In this document: piece by piece, positions 1 to 6,707 of the stretch
How the letters are laid out: each line of letters begins with the position of its first letter
How positions within the stretch are numbered: the first letter of the stretch is position 1
Origin: Candidatus Atribacter hydrocarboniphilus
GTDB lineage: Bacteria; Atribacterota; Atribacteria; Atribacterales; Atribacteraceae
NCBI GenBank assembly: GCA_003542295.1
Contig: DPKX01000250.1
Span: 1-11,256 of the forward strand
Length of the DNA: 11,256 bases
Reading direction: 5' to 3'
Made by a program: the position numbers and the translations under genes
The notes under the pieces: model-generated
Database searches by the model: none
What the model saw: the letters and a program-made list of their open reading frames with translations, nothing else
Told to the model about the DNA's origin: nothing

Positions 1-50
1 TAAAGAATTCATTTGATGGTATTTTTAGAATAGGAAAAAGAATAAAGACC

Positions 51-162
51 ATTCATAAGAGATTGCCACGTCAAGCCACGTCACGTCGCTCCTCGCAAAG
101 ATGCTAGAAATCACCACCAACAGAGGGGTGCCACCCGGTGATAGAGTGGGTCTCGATTCATA
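51..162. repeat. GC-rich MITE/REP-like element with flanking 7-bp direct repeats
   Basis: Positions 58-155 are much richer in GC than the surrounding AT-rich DNA. They are bracketed by an exact direct repeat ATTCATA (51-57 and 156-162), as a target-site duplication would look. The inner ends are imperfectly inverted: GAGATTGCCAC (59-69) against GTGGGTCTC (146-154). Inside are a tandem repeat GCCACGTCA (65-73 and 75-83), the palindrome GGGTGCCACCC (126-136), and ATCACC/GGTGAT arms (110-115, 137-142). The phrase GATTGCCACGTC...GCTCCTCGCAA resembles a short intergenic repeat I recall from many bacterial genomes, but that is memory and not a search. No protein is encoded. A chance GC patch is the alternative. 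Confidence 0.45.
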
Positions 163-237
163 TAATGTTGTAATGTTGTATTTTTAGGATAAAACATGCT
201 GACTTCTTCAAATAGAAGAAATTAGAGAATTTTTCTC

Positions 238-272
238 TTGACATATATATGGTATTTTGGTATCGTAATACC
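238..272 (+). promoter_or_regulatory. Promoter and dyad operator of the Rrf2 gene
   Basis: A consensus -35 box TTGACA (238-243) is followed after 17 bp by a weak -10, TATCGT (261-266). The spacer and -10 carry three half-sites: GGTATT (251-256), GGTAT (259-263) and AATACC (267-272). They form two overlapping dyads that share the right half, GGTATT-N10-AATACC and GGTAT-N4-ATACC. The weak -10 buried in a dyad suits autoregulation by the downstream Rrf2 protein, as is common in that family. The same half-site is not visible before hcp. Confidence 0.55.
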
Positions 273-292
273 TATATAAAGAGGTGAAACAA

Positions 293-715
293 TTGAAGGG
301 TATAGTGAATATGTCCGAAGCTAGCTTATTGGCCTTACACAGCATGGTCCTTTTGGCTCAACATGACAGTGAGCCATTAACAATAAAACAAATGGCTGAA
401 AAAACTGCATCCTCAGAAGCCCATCTATCAAAAGTAATGCAAAGACTAGCTAAAATTAATTTGGTTGACTCCATTCGAGGTCCCAATGGTGGTTTTTTCC
501 TAAAAAATCCCATTGAGTTAGTTACGCTTTTGGACATTTACCAAGCCATCGAGGGTCCCCTGGAAGAAGGCAGTTGTTTCAATAAAAATGGGGTTTGTCC
601 TTTTAAAAAATGCATTTTTGGAGGACTTATCGATAAGATGCGACACGAGTTTAGACAATATTTGTCTTCGAAAACCTTGAAAGATTTAGTTGAAACATCG
701 CAATCAGATCGATAG
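293..715 (+). CDS. Rrf2-family Fe-S transcriptional regulator (NsrR/IscR-like)
   Basis: A small winged-helix regulator of 140 residues, the usual Rrf2 size. An N-terminal helix-turn-helix spans about residues 2-60 and ends in the family wing sequence RGPNGGF (62-68). A three-cysteine cluster (C95, C102, C108, spacing C-X6-C-X4-C) sits where NsrR and IscR bind an iron-sulfur cluster. By family knowledge such proteins sense nitric oxide, iron-sulfur status or redox; hcp directly downstream favours an NO/nitrosative-stress role (NsrR-like), which is inference. I chose the TTG at 293 because GAGGTG (281-286) lies 6 nt before it; a GTG at 284 would add three residues but overlaps this Shine-Dalgarno sequence. 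A 116-nt gap with its own promoter-like sequence separates it from hcp, so it is probably a neighbouring regulator, not an obligate operon member. Confidence 0.85.
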   Translation: MKGIVNMSEASLLALHSMVLLAQHDSEPLTIKQMAEKTASSEAHLSKVMQRLAKINLVDSIRGPNGGFFLKNPIELVTLLDIYQAIEGPLEEGSCFNKNGVCPFKKCIFGGLIDKMRHEFRQYLSSKTLKDLVETSQSDR

Positions 716-766
716 ACCAAGCAAAGAACTGAAATTTCATTGAATAAACAACTTTTAAACCATTCA

Positions 767-802
767 AGTTCTTTTTGTAAGAACTAAACGTTGGTTTATA
801 AC
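767..802 (+). promoter_or_regulatory. Candidate hcp promoter overlapped by inverted repeat
   Basis: AGTTCTT (767-773) and AAGAACT (779-785) form a perfect 7-bp inverted repeat around a 5-nt centre. It overlaps a weak -35 box TTGTAA (775-780), with a -10-like TATAAC (797-802) after 16 bp. The repeat could be an operator for hcp control or a weak stem ending the rrf2 transcript; no U-tract supports a terminator. It does not resemble the GGTAT-type half-sites before the Rrf2 gene. The ribosome site for hcp is the purine run AAAAAAGGGGG around 813-823. Confidence 0.4.
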
Positions 803-831
803 AATAATTATTAAAAAAGGGGGCTCATTAT

Positions 832-2475
832 ATGTTCTGTTATCAATGTGAACAAACTGCCAAAGGAACTGGTTGTACTGCCTTTGGAGTATGTGGTAAA
901 GATCCAGAAACTTCCGCACTTCAAGATCTATTAATTTATGCCACTTTGGGAATTGGTCAATATGCCCATCGGGCACGTCAATTTGGCTCTAAAAATCATG
1001 ATGCCGATATCTTTGTTGCTGAAGCTCTTTTTACTACAATTACCAATGTTGATTTTGATCCTGAACGCTTAAAATCTTCACTTCAAAAAGCCTACAACAT
1101 CAAAGAAAAGGTCAAACAGCAATACCTCGATGCCTGCCGTCAATCGGGAAAAACCCCAGAAGAGTTGAGTGGTCCAGCAACCTGGAAACCAGCTGACAGT
1201 TTAGACGAAATGGTACGTCAAGGGGAAGGGGTATCTCTTGAAAACAACATTAAAGAATATGGTGAAGATATAGCTGGTTTGATGCATCTCATCCTTTATG
1301 GTCTCAAAGGAATGGCTGCCTATGTAGACCATGCCCAAATCCTTGGCCAGGAAGATGACAAGGTTTATGCCTTTTTCCATGAAACCCTTAATTTTCTTAC
1401 CAAAGGACAATTTACCCTTGATGAACTGTTAAAAACTGCCTTAAAATGTGGTGAGGTTAACATTCGGATTATGGAGCTCCTTGATAAAGCCAATACCGGT
1501 ACTTATGGTCATCCGGTTCCAACTGCAGTTCCAATAACTGCCAAAAAAGGGAAGGCGATTGTTGTTTCCGGTCATGACCTGAAAGATTTAGCTGAACTTT
1601 TAAAACAAACCGAGGGTAAAGGAATAAATATTTACACTCATGGAGAAATGCTTCCGACCCATGCCTATCCAGAACTCAAAAAATATCCACACTTCATTGG
1701 AAATTATGGTGGAGCTTGGCAGGATCAACAAAAAGAATTCGATGCGTTTCCTGGTGCCATCCTCATGACCACGAATTGTATTCAAAAACCGAAAGAAAGC
1801 AATAAAAAACGGATCTTCACTTCCGGGTTAGTGGCCTGGCCAGGAGTAACCCATATTTCCGACCGCGATTTTACACCGGTTATTGAAGCTGCCTTAGCTG
1901 CCCCGGGATTCCCAGAAGACGAACCAGAAAAAACCATTATGGTAGGTTTTGGTCATAATGCTGTAATGGGAGTCGCCGATCAGGTAATCAATGCCGTCAA
2001 GTCGGGGGCTATACGCCATTTCTTCCTCATTGGTGGCTGTGATGGGGCAAAGACAGGAAGAAATTACTACACCCAATTTGCCCAAATGGTTCCCCAAGAC
2101 TCGGTTATTCTTACCTTAGCTTGCGGGAAATACCGTTTCAATAAGCTTGAATTTGGTGATATTGAAGGTATTCCTCGTTTGCTTGATGTTGGGCAATGTA
2201 ACGATGCCTATTCAGCGATTCAGATAGCAGTTGCTCTTGCCAATGCTTTTAACACCGATGTTAACGGTTTACCCCTCTCCTTTATCCTTTCCTGGTATGA
2301 GCAAAAAGCGGTTTGCATCCTCCTTTCTCTTCTATACCTAGGAATTAAAAACATGAGGCTCGGCCCCAGCTTGCCTGCTTTTGTTACTCCAGCAGCGCTA
2401 AAAGTTCTCCAAGACAATTTCAATCTTATGACCATAACTACTCCTGAAGCCGACCTTCAGGCTATTCTTGGATAG
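832..2475 (+). CDS. hcp: Hybrid cluster protein / hydroxylamine reductase (Hcp)
   Basis: Cytoplasmic Fe-S enzyme known to reduce hydroxylamine to ammonia in vitro and, in E. coli, to act as a nitric oxide reductase. The 547 residues match the full length of the Desulfovibrio-type enzyme. The N-terminal motif has C3, C6, C15 and C21 (C-X2-C-X8-C-X5-C), the [4Fe-4S] ligand pattern of anaerobe enzymes, not the E. coli [2Fe-2S] form. All expected hybrid-cluster ligands are present: H248 (SGHD), E272 (HGEM), C316 (TNC), C403 (GGCD), C431 (ACGK), C456 (GQCND), E490 and K492 (SWYEQKAV). The enzyme should therefore be active. The start is supported by a purine-rich Shine-Dalgarno sequence. It lies downstream of an Rrf2 regulator and upstream of a cupin, separated from the latter by a strong hairpin. 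No Hcr-type NADH reductase is present, so the electron donor must be encoded elsewhere. Confidence 0.97.
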   Translation: MFCYQCEQTAKGTGCTAFGVCGKDPETSALQDLLIYATLGIGQYAHRARQFGSKNHDADIFVAEALFTTITNVDFDPERLKSSLQKAYNIKEKVKQQYLDACRQSGKTPEELSGPATWKPADSLDEMVRQGEGVSLENNIKEYGEDIAGLMHLILYGLKGMAAYVDHAQILGQEDDKVYAFFHETLNFLTKGQFTLDELLKTALKCGEVNIRIMELLDKANTGTYGHPVPTAVPITAKKGKAIVVSGHDLKDLAELLKQTEGKGINIYTHGEMLPTHAYPELKKYPHFIGNYGGAWQDQQKEFDAFPGAILMTTNCIQKPKESNKKRIFTSGLVAWPGVTHISDRDFTPVIEAALAAPGFPEDEPEKTIMVGFGHNAVMGVADQVINAVKSGAIRHFFLIGGCDGAKTGRNYYTQFAQMVPQDSVILTLACGKYRFNKLEFGDIEGIPRLLDVGQCNDAYSAIQIAVALANAFNTDVNGLPLSFILSWYEQKAVCILLSLLYLGIKNMRLGPSLPAFVTPAALKVLQDNFNLMTITTPEADLQAILG

Positions 2476-2488
2476 TAAACTACTAAAT

Positions 2489-2514
2489 GAGGGAGGGTTG
2501 GTAAACCCTCCCTC
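2489..2514 (+). other. Perfect 11-bp hairpin without U-tract between hcp and cupin
   Basis: GAGGGAGGGTT (2489-2499) pairs perfectly with AACCCTCCCTC (2504-2514) around a GGTA tetraloop. It starts 13 nt after the hcp stop. The downstream sequence TGAATACC has no T-run, so it is not a classical intrinsic terminator. A very stable intercistronic stem of this sort can protect the 3' end of the hcp message or lower expression of the next gene. Confidence 0.75.
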
Positions 2515-2561
2515 TGAATACCTGCCATCCCCAGTCATATAAAATTTTAGGGAGGACTGTA

Positions 2562-2876
2562 ATGAAAATTTTAGAAGTTGATAAAACCCAACCCTTTGTT
2601 AATAACCACAATATTGATGCTCGTCGGATTTATGACTATAACCGTGCCCAAATCATTCACATGACTCTTCATCCCGGAGAATCGTTAAAATCCCATTCCA
2701 CTCCGGTTGATGTTGCTTTTTATACTCTCGAAGGGAGTGGATTAGTAGAGATTGGTGGCAAAACAGCCCAAGTGAATTCTGGTGCTTGTATCGAAAGCCC
2801 AAAGAATATTCCACACCGGCTCATCAATACTACCAACAAGCCTTTTAAGTTTTTGGTTATCAAAATGCCACAATGA
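2562..2876 (+). CDS. Small cupin-domain protein with incomplete metal site
   Basis: A single-domain cupin of 104 residues (beta-barrel fold), function unknown. Cupin motif 1 is recognisable at residues 38-66 (PGESLKSHST ... LEGSG ... IGG) and motif 2 at 74-89 (G74, P80, H85, N89). Of the four usual metal ligands only H45 and H85 are kept; the second histidine of HxH is T47 and the glutamate position is V51. C76 lies close to motif 2 and might substitute, which is speculation. The start is firm: AGGGAGGA (2549-2556) lies 5 nt before ATG. It follows hcp by 86 nt on the same strand, so co-transcription is likely, and a role tied to hcp (ligand sensing or detoxification) is inferred from position only. 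Confidence 0.85.
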   Translation: MKILEVDKTQPFVNNHNIDARRIYDYNRAQIIHMTLHPGESLKSHSTPVDVAFYTLEGSGLVEIGGKTAQVNSGACIESPKNIPHRLINTTNKPFKFLVIKMPQ

Positions 2877-2974
2877 ATATTAGATCTATTAAAAATAAAA
2901 CCGATTAGCGACTCAGCATAACAATTTCTCTTCTTTTCAAGGACAAATTAAACAGAGGTATGCTCTACTGTAAT

Positions 2975-3006
2975 AAAAAAGAGCCCCAGTAAAGGGGCTC
3001 TTTTTT
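2975..3006. terminator. Bidirectional intrinsic terminator
   Basis: AAAAAAGAGCCCC (2975-2987) pairs with GGGGCTCTTTTTT (2994-3006), a perfect 13-bp stem with a 6-nt loop (AGTAAA). The A-run and T-run give a U-tract in both directions. It lies between the convergent cupin gene (+) and solute-binding protein gene (-) and should end both transcripts. Confidence 0.93.
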
Positions 3007-3027
3007 AAACCACAAACGATGATATTA

Positions 3028-4395
3028 CTATTGTAACCAATCTTTTGGTGGTTTCAGTCTCATCGCACGATTAGCTACTTCTTTAATGGCATCATCAGCT
3101 GAGACTTCTTGGGTCCAAATTCTCTGGAGTTGTTCCTGCCATAATTCGCTCAGAGCGAAAGTATTGGGATTTGGAGTCCATTGTAATGCAGCATATTCTT
3201 CCAAGTTTTTGGTAACGAGAGGACGACAAGTTCCCTGACCCCACTCTGAAGTCCGTTTTATAATTTCTTCGTTATTCCATACTGAATTACGTACCGGAGT
3301 CTGATTGTTGTATTTCAAGGAAGCTTCCAACATAATTGGTTTGCTGGAAGCCCATTCCATGAATAACCAGGCCGGTTTCTTGTTTTCTGAGGCAGCGTTC
3401 ATAGCAATTGACCAAGCCCAGATATTGGACTTGATTCCAGCAGGTCCTTCTGGAACGTGAACGGCTTTCCATTTTCCAATAATCTCTTGGGCAATAGCTG
3501 GGTCATCAAGTTCGGCACCCCAATGGTCGGCATCGATGATCATGGCTGCCCTTCCAGCTATGAAAGCATCCTTCACGTCGTACCAGTCTAAGGTTGACCA
3601 GTCTTTAGGTCCGAAATCACGAATAAGCTTGGTCCAGAGGTCAGACATGGCAACAATTTCTGGGGTATACATTGCAGGATTGCCTTCCTCATCAAAATCT
3701 TTTGCACCATAAGAAGCAACCAGGCTGATATATGCTGAGTTCGCAGTTCCAGCTCCCTTGATGCCACGGCAGGTGAAAGGAAGGATATCGGTGATACCAT
3801 CGGCATCAAAACCAGCTTTGACTTTTTTAGCAGCTTCATATAATTCATCTAGGGTTTTTGGTTCTGCTACACCATATTTGTCTAAAAAGTCAGAACGATA
3901 ATAAAGAGTATAGGCTTCAACCTGGTATGGTATTGCATACAGGTTTCCGGCAACCTTACTCGCTTCGATAGTCATGGGGAAGAAGTCGTCGATATCATAA
4001 AATTCAGCATCAGTTAAAGCTGGATCTTCAAGGTAGACATTAAGAGGTTCTAAAAATCCACCTGGGATGAATTTCCAATTGAGCATTGGCGAAGACATGA
4101 GAATATCGAATTCCGGGGATTTTCCGGTTAGAACCACGGTTTGTCTTTCAAAAAATTGTTGTTCAGGAAGAGTCAGAACATTCACATCGATCCCAGTTAA
4201 CGCTTCAAAATCATCAATTAGGGCTTCAAATGTTGCCTGCATCGGGTGATTACAGAGAAGAAGATTAATGGACTCGCCTTCAAATTGTTTCCAATTTACA
4301 CTGGTATTCTCAAATGCTTGGGCAAAAGCAACTCCCAAAAACATAAACAGAACAACCACAAAAGTAACTATCGCAAAATACGATTTTTTCATCAT
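3028..4395 (-). CDS. ABC transporter extracellular solute-binding protein, family 1 (sugar type)
   Basis: Periplasmic/extracellular binding protein of 455 residues that should deliver its ligand to the two permeases encoded upstream. A type I signal peptide is clear: basic MMKK, a hydrophobic core at about 6-22, and AFA just before a likely cut near residue 25. No cysteine follows, so there is no lipobox and the mature protein should be soluble, which suits a diderm envelope. Family-1 features include FEALTGIDVNVLTLPEQ (63-79), EFDILM (95-100), LYAIPYQVEAYTLYYRSDFL (152-171) and the FIAGRAAM region (278-285). The many aromatic residues fit a carbohydrate or polyol ligand, but the exact substrate cannot be read. 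ATGATG is preceded by GAGGTG 8 nt upstream. It is last in the operon after a 243-nt leader, which may allow separate, higher expression. Confidence 0.92.
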   Translation of the reverse strand: MMKKSYFAIVTFVVVLFMFLGVAFAQAFENTSVNWKQFEGESINLLLCNHPMQATFEALIDDFEALTGIDVNVLTLPEQQFFERQTVVLTGKSPEFDILMSSPMLNWKFIPGGFLEPLNVYLEDPALTDAEFYDIDDFFPMTIEASKVAGNLYAIPYQVEAYTLYYRSDFLDKYGVAEPKTLDELYEAAKKVKAGFDADGITDILPFTCRGIKGAGTANSAYISLVASYGAKDFDEEGNPAMYTPEIVAMSDLWTKLIRDFGPKDWSTLDWYDVKDAFIAGRAAMIIDADHWGAELDDPAIAQEIIGKWKAVHVPEGPAGIKSNIWAWSIAMNAASENKKPAWLFMEWASSKPIMLEASLKYNNQTPVRNSVWNNEEIIKRTSEWGQGTCRPLVTKNLEEYAALQWTPNPNTFALSELWQEQLQRIWTQEVSADDAIKEVANRAMRLKPPKDWLQ

Positions 4396-4638
4396 AAACT
4401 TGACACCTCACTTGTTAAATTTTTTAAAATACAATTTTCTTAACACCAATGGATTTAACTATCACCTCCAATTGATTATTTCTAACCCTTGAAATTACAC
4501 ACTATTAATCTTTATCTTAGAAAATCGACTTAATCTCTATTAGGAAAATTATTTGAATTTTTTTCTTAGGTTTAGCCTTTTAAATACGCATTCTAGAAAA
4601 TAATTTCCATTTCTTTTGTAAACGAAAAAATCGGAGTA
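4396..4638 (-). other. Leader between permease and binding-protein genes
   Basis: These 243 nt of AT-rich DNA hold no gene. On the minus strand they include GGAGGTGA (complement of 4462-4469), a perfect Shine-Dalgarno sequence about 70 nt upstream of the binding-protein start. Only a very short GTG-started frame of 13 codons ending in TAA overlaps it. The true Shine-Dalgarno sequence for the binding protein, GAGGTG, lies next to its ATG. I find no convincing sigma-70 promoter or terminator hairpin here, but the length suggests an internal promoter or RNA-processing site. Confidence 0.4.
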
Positions 4639-5490
4639 TTAAATATACGCTGTAGCATTTTTCCACATTCGGACAAAGACGAACACTAAAATATAGATAA
4701 TAACAAAAAGAATAACCGCTCCGGCCATAGCATAAGCCATTTCTCCATAACGGAACGCGTTTAGATAAACCCAGAGGTGAAGGTTGGTAGTGGCAGTTCC
4801 AGGTCCACCACTTGTCGTTGCATAAATGGTATCAAAAATTTTAAAAGAGATCACCAATCGAAACATGACCGATACTAAAACCAAGGGTCTCATCAGAGGC
4901 CAGGTAATATATCGAAAATTGTCAAAACCGGATGCTCCATCAACCATAGCCGCTTCATAGGGATCACGAGGGAGACTTTGGAGTCCAGCAAATAGGATTA
5001 AAGCAACAAACGGGGTATAAATATAGGCATCAATAAAGGCTAAAGTTGTCAGTGCAAATCTTGGATCAGCCAGCCAGGCAATTTGCGGTACACCAAGGAA
5101 ACCCAACAAATAGTTCACTACTCCGCCTGATGTAGAAAGCATCAGTTTCCACATCAAAGCCAAAAGAATCGGGGCAACCGTTAGAGGAATGATAATAATT
5201 GAGCGAAAAAACCACTGGCCACGCCGATTTTTCGTGAGTAAGTAAGCAATTAAGCTTCCTAAAAGAAGCTCGATCGAAATCGCCAATCCGACATATTCAA
5301 AAGAAATAACAACTGCCTTCCAAAAATTCCCGTCTTTAAATAAAAAGAAATAATTCTCCAGTCCAATAAAACTGATCCCGGGATTGGCCAACCGCCAATT
5401 GGTAAAAGAAAGATAAACTCCATACCCAAAAGGAATGACGCCAACTAAGATTGGTATAATGATTGCTGGAGCAATAATCCATTTTTTCAT
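4639..5490 (-). CDS. ABC sugar transporter permease, MalF-like
   Basis: Inner-membrane permease of 283 residues, about six transmembrane helices (clear ones near 4-29, 60-86, 98-118, 147-171, 203-223 and 255-275). The EAA loop that docks the ATPase is at 179-201 (EAAMVDGASGFDNF then WPLMRP) with the conserved glycine G185. TTSGGPGTATTNLHLWVY (225-242) is typical of the MalF-type partner (binding-protein-dependent transport inner membrane component). It should pair with the MalG-like protein encoded 12 nt upstream. AAAGGGGG lies 6 nt before its ATG, immediately after the upstream stop codon, so translation is probably coupled. No ATPase is encoded nearby, so an ATPase shared with other sugar importers is inferred. 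Substrate unknown. Confidence 0.93.
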   Translation of the reverse strand: MKKWIIAPAIIIPILVGVIPFGYGVYLSFTNWRLANPGISFIGLENYFFLFKDGNFWKAVVISFEYVGLAISIELLLGSLIAYLLTKNRRGQWFFRSIIIIPLTVAPILLALMWKLMLSTSGGVVNYLLGFLGVPQIAWLADPRFALTTLAFIDAYIYTPFVALILFAGLQSLPRDPYEAAMVDGASGFDNFRYITWPLMRPLVLVSVMFRLVISFKIFDTIYATTSGGPGTATTNLHLWVYLNAFRYGEMAYAMAGAVILFVIIYILVFVFVRMWKNATAYI

Positions 5491-5502
5491 TATAGTCCCC
5501 CT

Positions 5503-6354
5503 TTACTCTTTTACCGAACCGAAAGTCAATCCACGAACAATATGTTTTTGAAGTAAAATGGCCAGCACAATGGCGGGAAGGGCAGATATAATAATCGCTG
5601 CGCTCATTTGTCCCCATAATACCGCTTGATATCGGATAAATCCTAAGGATCCGGTAGTGACTGGCATGGTTTTCTCTCCACCAACCACCAAAGCGAAAAC
5701 AAAGCTGTTCCAGCAAAAGATAAATGCGAGGAGGGCGGTGGCAGCTATACCTCCCTTGGCTAAAGGAAGAACAACCCGAAAAAAGGTTTGGGGTTGACTG
5801 CACCCATCTACTCTTGATGCTTCTTCAATGGATACCGGGATATCAAGAAAGTAACTTCGACACATCCAAACCACGAAAGGAACAGCGATTAATTGATAAA
5901 CCAAAATCAGCCCCCAATAGGTATCGATGAGCCCTGCTCGCTGGTAGATTTGATAGAGGGGGAGAACAATCGCCAATTCTGGACCAAACCAAAAACTTAA
6001 AATGGTAAAAGCAATGTTTTCTCGCGAGGATTCCTTTTTAAAACGAGCCCGGGTCAATGCATAGGCTGCAGGAATGCCCAATAACAACGCAAGCAAAGTC
6101 GCTCCTCCACTGATGACAATTCCATTTAGGAAATAGCGTGGAAAATTCGGTTTAGAAGAAGGAAGTGATGTTGTACCCGTTTCTCCGGTAAACAAACCCC
6201 GATAATTATTCGTAGTAGGTTCAAAAATAAATTTTGGTATCGATGCGGTAATATCAGAGTGGGTTTTTATAGAAAGAGAAAAGGTCCACAACATTGGAAA
6301 TAGAATAACTATAACGATGATTGCAAACAGTAAATAATAAAAAAAGTATCGCAT
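5503..6354 (-). CDS. ABC sugar transporter permease, MalG-like
   Basis: Inner-membrane permease of 283 residues and first gene of the import operon. Hydrophobic segments lie near 5-27, 76-101, 114-136, 146-166, 203-224 and 250-270. The EAA loop is at 177-199 (EEASRVDGCSQPQTFFRVVLP), with the central glycine G184 kept and the usual alanine after it replaced by C185. The ending VRGLTFGSVKE is the characteristic MalG-family C-terminus (typically VRGLTAGAVK). A periplasmic insertion around residues 52-72 (GLFTGETGTTSLPSSKPNF) lengthens the first external loop. Start ATG is preceded by AGGTG about 5 nt upstream. Transcription probably begins at promoter-like sequences about 150-200 nt upstream, one of which overlaps a palindrome. 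Confidence 0.93.
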   Translation of the reverse strand: MRYFFYYLLFAIIVIVILFPMLWTFSLSIKTHSDITASIPKFIFEPTTNNYRGLFTGETGTTSLPSSKPNFPRYFLNGIVISGGATLLALLLGIPAAYALTRARFKKESSRENIAFTILSFWFGPELAIVLPLYQIYQRAGLIDTYWGLILVYQLIAVPFVVWMCRSYFLDIPVSIEEASRVDGCSQPQTFFRVVLPLAKGGIAATALLAFIFCWNSFVFALVVGGEKTMPVTTGSLGFIRYQAVLWGQMSAAIIISALPAIVLAILLQKHIVRGLTFGSVKE

Positions 6355-6447
6355 TTTTCACCTGTTCCCTTTGCTCAATTCTTTGATAAATGCTTAAAAC
6401 AACAACCAATCATTATTTACAGCAATTATATCGAAAGCTTTATCTTG

Positions 6448-6472
6448 AAAGAAATGGATTCGGAATTTCTTT
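6448..6472 (-). repeat. Inverted repeat in ABC operon leader
   Basis: AAAGAAAT (6448-6455) and ATTTCTTT (6465-6472) form a perfect 8-bp inverted repeat around a 9-nt centre. It lies in the untranslated leader of the permease operon, between the candidate promoters and the first start codon. It may be a second operator or a weak RNA stem; the stem is nearly all A-T and has no terminator U-tract. Confidence 0.4.
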
Positions 6473-6500
6473 ATGACGATACCTCTTTTTTTATAACATT

Positions 6501-6532
6501 CTCAATATTATCACATATTATTGAGTTTTCAA
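6501..6532 (-). promoter_or_regulatory. ABC operon promoter overlapped by 25-bp palindrome
   Basis: On the minus strand TTGAAA (6532-6527) is followed after 16 bp by TAATAT (6510-6505), a good sigma-70 promoter. A dyad centred on 6513 covers the spacer and the -10: outer arms CTCAATA (6501-6507) and TATTGAG (6519-6525) are perfect, and 10 of 12 base pairs match overall. A repressor bound here would block the promoter. Candidate regulators include the ROK protein in this window, but the palindrome before that gene (CTTGAT-N7-ATCAAG) has different spacing. Confidence 0.55.
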
Positions 6533-6551
6533 AATAATAATCTTGATTGCT

Positions 6552-6580
6552 ATTAGGCAAATATTACCAGATTTTGTCAA
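6552..6580 (-). promoter_or_regulatory. Second promoter-like sequence upstream of ABC operon
   Basis: On the minus strand a perfect -35 TTGACA (6580-6575) is followed after 17 bp by CCTAAT (6557-6552), a partial -10. It lies about 45 bp upstream of the palindrome-overlapped promoter and points the same way. If used, the palindrome would lie in its early transcribed region, which is also a repressing position. Confidence 0.35.
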
Positions 6581-6707
6581 TATAAAAAAATAATTTATTT
6601 ATAGTTTATAAAAATCTATACTAGTTTTTTGGGAAATAGCTTTTTTATAATTTCTTTTTCTTCTTCTATTTTTAATAAGAATTCACCCAAAACCGTTCAA
6701 AAAGTAC

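Noticed and set aside
284..292. GTG start for the Rrf2 gene at 284
   Set aside because: The GTG is part of the GAGGTG ribosome site that is well spaced for the TTG at 293; it remains possible but less likely.
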